A DNA stretch of 16,175 nucleotides from Actinomycetes bacterium (GTDB lineage Bacteria; Actinomycetota; Thermoleophilia; BMS3ABIN01), in the NCBI GenBank assembly GCA_021790075.1, contig JAJYIN010000023.1, forward strand, positions 1-16,175. Direction: 5' to 3'. This document shows, piece after piece, positions 13,751-16,175 of the stretch; the first letter of the stretch is position 1, and each line of letters opens with the position of its first letter. A model generated the notes under the pieces. It made no database searches. It saw nothing but the letters and a program-made list of their open reading frames with translations, and was not told where the DNA came from. A program made the translations under genes and the position numbers.

Positions 13751-15427
13751 TCATGGTGCAATTCTCATCTTTTGCAGGGAAAATTCCATGATTTTCTGGA
13801 AAGCCGGCGCCGCCACCGTGGCGCCGCCGCCGAACGGATGAGGCTCATCCACCATCACCATTACCAGCAGTTGCGGTTCGGCCGCCGGCGCGTAGCCCAC
13901 GAAAGAGCCGATGTAGTTCGTGTTCGAATACTTGCCGTCCGCGTCTATCTTCTGGGCGGTGCCGGTCTTGCCGGCCACATGATAGCCGTCTACCTTCGCC
14001 AGCGGGGCGCCGCCGTCTTCCACCACCTGGGTGAAATAAGTATCCAGCTGCTGCGCCGTCGCCTCGCTGATGACGCGGTGCCCCGGGTTGACCGGAGCGT
14101 CCTGGTCGCCGACGCGCCTGACCAGGTGAGGCTGCACGGTGACGCCGCCGTTGGCAACGGTTGCGTAAGCGGTGGCCATCTGCAGGGCCGTGACCGTGAC
14201 CCCCTGCCCGATGGGAACGTTGCCGATGGTGGAGCCGGACCACTGGCCGGGCGGATCCATGAACCCTGACGCTTCGCCCGGGAAGTCAACCCCGGTGGGC
14301 GCGCGGAAACCAAAGCGGCCGATCCAGTCATAAAGCTTGTCCTTGCCCAGGCGCATGCCCACCGTCACGGCGCCGACGTTGCTGGAATGGATCAGAATCT
14401 TGCTCAGATCCCAGTCAACCGGACCGCGGTCTTCGGCATCCTGGATGGTGCGGCCGCCCAGCTCCAGGGTCGGCGGCAGGTAAAACGTCTGCCCGGGCTT
14501 GACCACGCCCTCCTCGAGGCCGGCGGCCGCCATTACCACCTTGAACACGGAGCCGGGCTCGTAAGTGTCCACCACCGTGTGGTTGCGCCGCTGGGCGTCA
14601 GTGAGATCGCCGAACTGGTTGGCATTCTCGGTGGGTACGTTGGCCATGGCGTAGATCTCGCCGGTGCGGGGGTTCATCACCACCGCTTCGGCTCCCTTGG
14701 CCGACCATTTCTTCACTGTGTCGGTAAGGACCTGCTCCGCCTCGTACTGGATCGACTGGTCGATCGTCAGCCAGACATCCTTCCCCCTCACCCCTTCATC
14801 CAGGCTGATCGTCTCGATCTGGCTGCCGTCGGCGGCGGTGACCACCCGCTGCCGTCCAGGGGTGCCGGCCAGAACGGAGTCCTCCTGAAGTTCGATGCCG
14901 GCGAGGCCGGTGTTATCGGTGCCGGCATAGCCCAGCACCTGGGCCGCCAGCTGATTCTGGGGATAGACGCGCTTCTCCTCGGCCTTCACCTCGATGCCGT
15001 CGAGATGCTGCTGCTGGGCCAGTTGCGCCACCGCATCACCCGTGGCAGGGTCGATCTTGCGGGCCAGGTAGACGAAACCGGAACCTGGGTCGCCGGTGAG
15101 TTTCTGCAGCAAGGAACCGGGATCACATTTGAGGACGGGCGCCAGCAGGCCGGCTACCTTCCCGGGGTCGGTGATCAGGTTGGGATTGGCGATCACCGTC
15201 TTGGCTTCCACGCCGACAGCCAGCTCGTTGCCATCGCGGTCGAAGATGGTCCCACGATGCGCAGGAGTGTCAACCTCCTGGACGTGGTTCATGTCAACCC
15301 GCTGCGAGAGCTCCTGGGCGTTGACCGTGGCCAGAAAGGCCGACCGCAGGGCCACGGCGCCAAAGATTAGTACGAATACGAGTAAGATCCAGCGGATGCG
15401 CTTGTTCGGATCTGCCAGCAATGGCAC
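13751..15427 (-). CDS. ftsI: septal peptidoglycan transpeptidase FtsI (class B PBP, PBP3/PbpB-type)
   Basis: This class B penicillin-binding protein cross-links septal peptidoglycan and works with FtsW. Its 558 residues have one N-terminal membrane helix (about 12-34), a pedestal domain starting at RGTIFDRDGNELA (58-70), and a transpeptidase domain with SVFK holding the acylated serine (S293), SSN (348-350) and KTGT (487-490). No PASTA domain follows, so it resembles FtsI rather than SpoVD or PBP2x. The GTG at 15427 is directly adjacent to the ftsL stop but has no clear Shine-Dalgarno. A TTG at 15421, preceded by AGGTG, is an alternative that removes two residues. Unusually, it is followed by a 406-bp gap instead of murE. 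Confidence 0.95.
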   Translation of the reverse strand: MPLLADPNKRIRWILLVFVLIFGAVALRSAFLATVNAQELSQRVDMNHVQEVDTPAHRGTIFDRDGNELAVGVEAKTVIANPNLITDPGKVAGLLAPVLKCDPGSLLQKLTGDPGSGFVYLARKIDPATGDAVAQLAQQQHLDGIEVKAEEKRVYPQNQLAAQVLGYAGTDNTGLAGIELQEDSVLAGTPGRQRVVTAADGSQIETISLDEGVRGKDVWLTIDQSIQYEAEQVLTDTVKKWSAKGAEAVVMNPRTGEIYAMANVPTENANQFGDLTDAQRRNHTVVDTYEPGSVFKVVMAAAGLEEGVVKPGQTFYLPPTLELGGRTIQDAEDRGPVDWDLSKILIHSSNVGAVTVGMRLGKDKLYDWIGRFGFRAPTGVDFPGEASGFMDPPGQWSGSTIGNVPIGQGVTVTALQMATAYATVANGGVTVQPHLVRRVGDQDAPVNPGHRVISEATAQQLDTYFTQVVEDGGAPLAKVDGYHVAGKTGTAQKIDADGKYSNTNYIGSFVGYAPAAEPQLLVMVMVDEPHPFGGGATVAAPAFQKIMEFSLQKMRIAP

Positions 15428-15874
15428 CTAGGGGGCGGCCATCTTCTGGTTGCCGGCGGATTCAGGCAGTTCTGCGTACTGCGGGCCGTTCGGCGGATTA
15501 ATGTAGACATACTGGAGCTTGCCGGCGGGCACCATGCCGAGCGGGCCGGTGGCTATCTGCTCGATGCGCTCCGGCGAGCTCAGGGCGGCGACGTCGCTGG
15601 AAAGCTGGTCGTTCTGAACCCGGAGGGTGTTCTTTTCCCGGATGAGGTCGTTGAACTCCATGTTCTTGTACATGAGGCCGATCCTGAGGGTGACCAGCCC
15701 CATCAGCAGCAGCGCGATGACGCCCAGCCAGATGCCCACATGCACGGTCCCCTGCGCAGGCACGGAAATCCAGCGGCGGCGTTCCTCATTTGCTTTGCGC
15801 GCCGGCCGCAGGTTCCGCTCGAACTTGCGCGTTATCTCGGCAAAACCCCAGTCCTGTTGTGCTGCTCCGGCCAT
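15428..15874 (-). CDS. ftsL: FtsL/DivIC-like septum protein
   Basis: This 148-residue bitopic protein has a basic cytoplasmic N-terminus (about 1-44), one membrane helix (about 45-66), a heptad-like coiled coil (about 67-100, EFNDLIREKNTLRVQNDQL), and then PERIEQIATGPLGMVPAG, the pattern seen in FtsL/FtsB/DivIC proteins. Such proteins form a heterotrimer with FtsQ and activate FtsW and FtsI. FtsL sequences diverge strongly, so the call rests on topology and on its position between rsmH and ftsI. GGGAG lies six bases before the ATG, which fixes the start. The gene begins 16 bases after rsmH. Confidence 0.82.
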   Translation of the reverse strand: MAGAAQQDWGFAEITRKFERNLRPARKANEERRRWISVPAQGTVHVGIWLGVIALLLMGLVTLRIGLMYKNMEFNDLIREKNTLRVQNDQLSSDVAALSSPERIEQIATGPLGMVPAGKLQYVYINPPNGPQYAELPESAGNQKMAAP

Positions 15875-15890
15875 CGGCTGCTCCCGTTTT

Positions 15891-16175
15891 CTAGCCCAGC
15901 TTCTCCGCCACGCGCAGCTTGGCCGACTGCGCCCGCGGGTTTTCGGCTATCTCCTCCTCCGACGGCGTCACCGGCCGCCGGGTAAGGATGCGAATCTCCG
16001 CCTTTGCCCCGCAAACACACTGGGGCAGGTCCGGAGGGCATTTGCACTTGCCGACCTTGCCGGCAAAGAATTGCTTGACGATGCGGTCCTCCAGGGAATG
16101 GAAGCTGATGACGCCCAGCCTGCCCCCGGGGGCCAGCAGGCCCAGCGCGCTCTCGAGCCCGCGGCGCAGTGATTC
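15891..16175 (-). CDS. rsmH: 16S rRNA m4C1402 methyltransferase RsmH (MraW), C-terminal 94 residues
   Basis: Only the 3' end is in the window; the reading frame continues beyond position 16175. The fragment contains GVISFHSLEDRIVKQFF, the Cys-rich segment CKCPPDLPQCVCG, LTRRPVTPSEEEIAENPR and SAKLRVAEKLG before TAG, all typical of the RsmH C-terminus. RsmH methylates N4 of C1402 in 16S rRNA with S-adenosylmethionine. The SAM-binding N-terminal part is not visible. rsmH just before ftsL is the normal beginning of a dcw cluster; mraZ would be expected further upstream, outside the window. Confidence 0.95.
   Translation of the reverse strand, partial: ESLRRGLESALGLLAPGGRLGVISFHSLEDRIVKQFFAGKVGKCKCPPDLPQCVCGAKAEIRILTRRPVTPSEEEIAENPRAQSAKLRVAEKLG

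Overview
This window is a nearly complete dcw (division and cell wall) cluster. All genes lie on the minus strand, so in transcription order they run from right to left. The order is rsmH (3' end only), ftsL-like, ftsI/pbpB, [no murE], murF, mraY, murD, ftsW, murG, murC, murB, ftsQ, ftsA, ftsZ, pgeF, a possible 36-codon ORF, and yggS (first 23 codons only). The long open frames on the plus strand are antisense shadows of GC-rich genes, and I annotate none of them. I see no tRNA, rRNA, CRISPR array, insertion sequence or phage gene.

The DNA is GC-rich. The order murD-ftsW-murG-murC-murB-ftsQ-ftsA-ftsZ-pgeF-yggS, the lipid II-type cell wall genes and the style of the FtsL, FtsI and RsmH C-termini suggest a high-GC Gram-positive lineage. 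An early-branching actinobacterium is my best guess: pgeF-yggS after ftsZ is an actinobacterial habit, but FtsA is absent from most classical actinomycetes. This is an inference from layout and motifs, not a taxonomic assignment.

Region by region: 15428-16175 holds the end of rsmH and an FtsL/DivIC-type protein. 13751-15427 is the septal transpeptidase FtsI. 13345-13750 is a 406-bp gap where murE would normally lie; it carries a 9-bp-stem hairpin, a good sigma70-like promoter and an unrecognised 89-codon ORF. 11836-13344 is murF. 6848-11832 holds mraY, murD, ftsW, murG and murC, which take UDP-MurNAc and the lipid carrier through to lipid II and its polymerisation. 2232-5479 holds murB, ftsQ, ftsA and ftsZ. 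Genes mostly touch or overlap (ATGA junctions at murG/murC, murB/ftsQ and pgeF/small ORF), which indicates a translationally coupled operon. An intrinsic terminator at 1071-1103 closes the operon after ftsZ, and pgeF starts three bases beyond its T-tract.

Together the genes make the soluble precursor (MurB, MurC, MurD, MurF; MurE must be supplied from elsewhere), load it on undecaprenyl phosphate (MraY), add GlcNAc (MurG), and polymerise and cross-link it at the septum (FtsW, FtsI). FtsQ and the FtsL-like protein link these to the FtsA/FtsZ ring. I found no clearly new system. The most unusual points are the missing murE with its replacement sequence, a basic repeat-bearing N-terminal extension of about 108 residues on FtsA, two low-complexity insertions in MurD, a 113-bp ftsW/murG overlap, the terminator abutting pgeF, and a triplicated ribosome-binding-site/start module before yggS.
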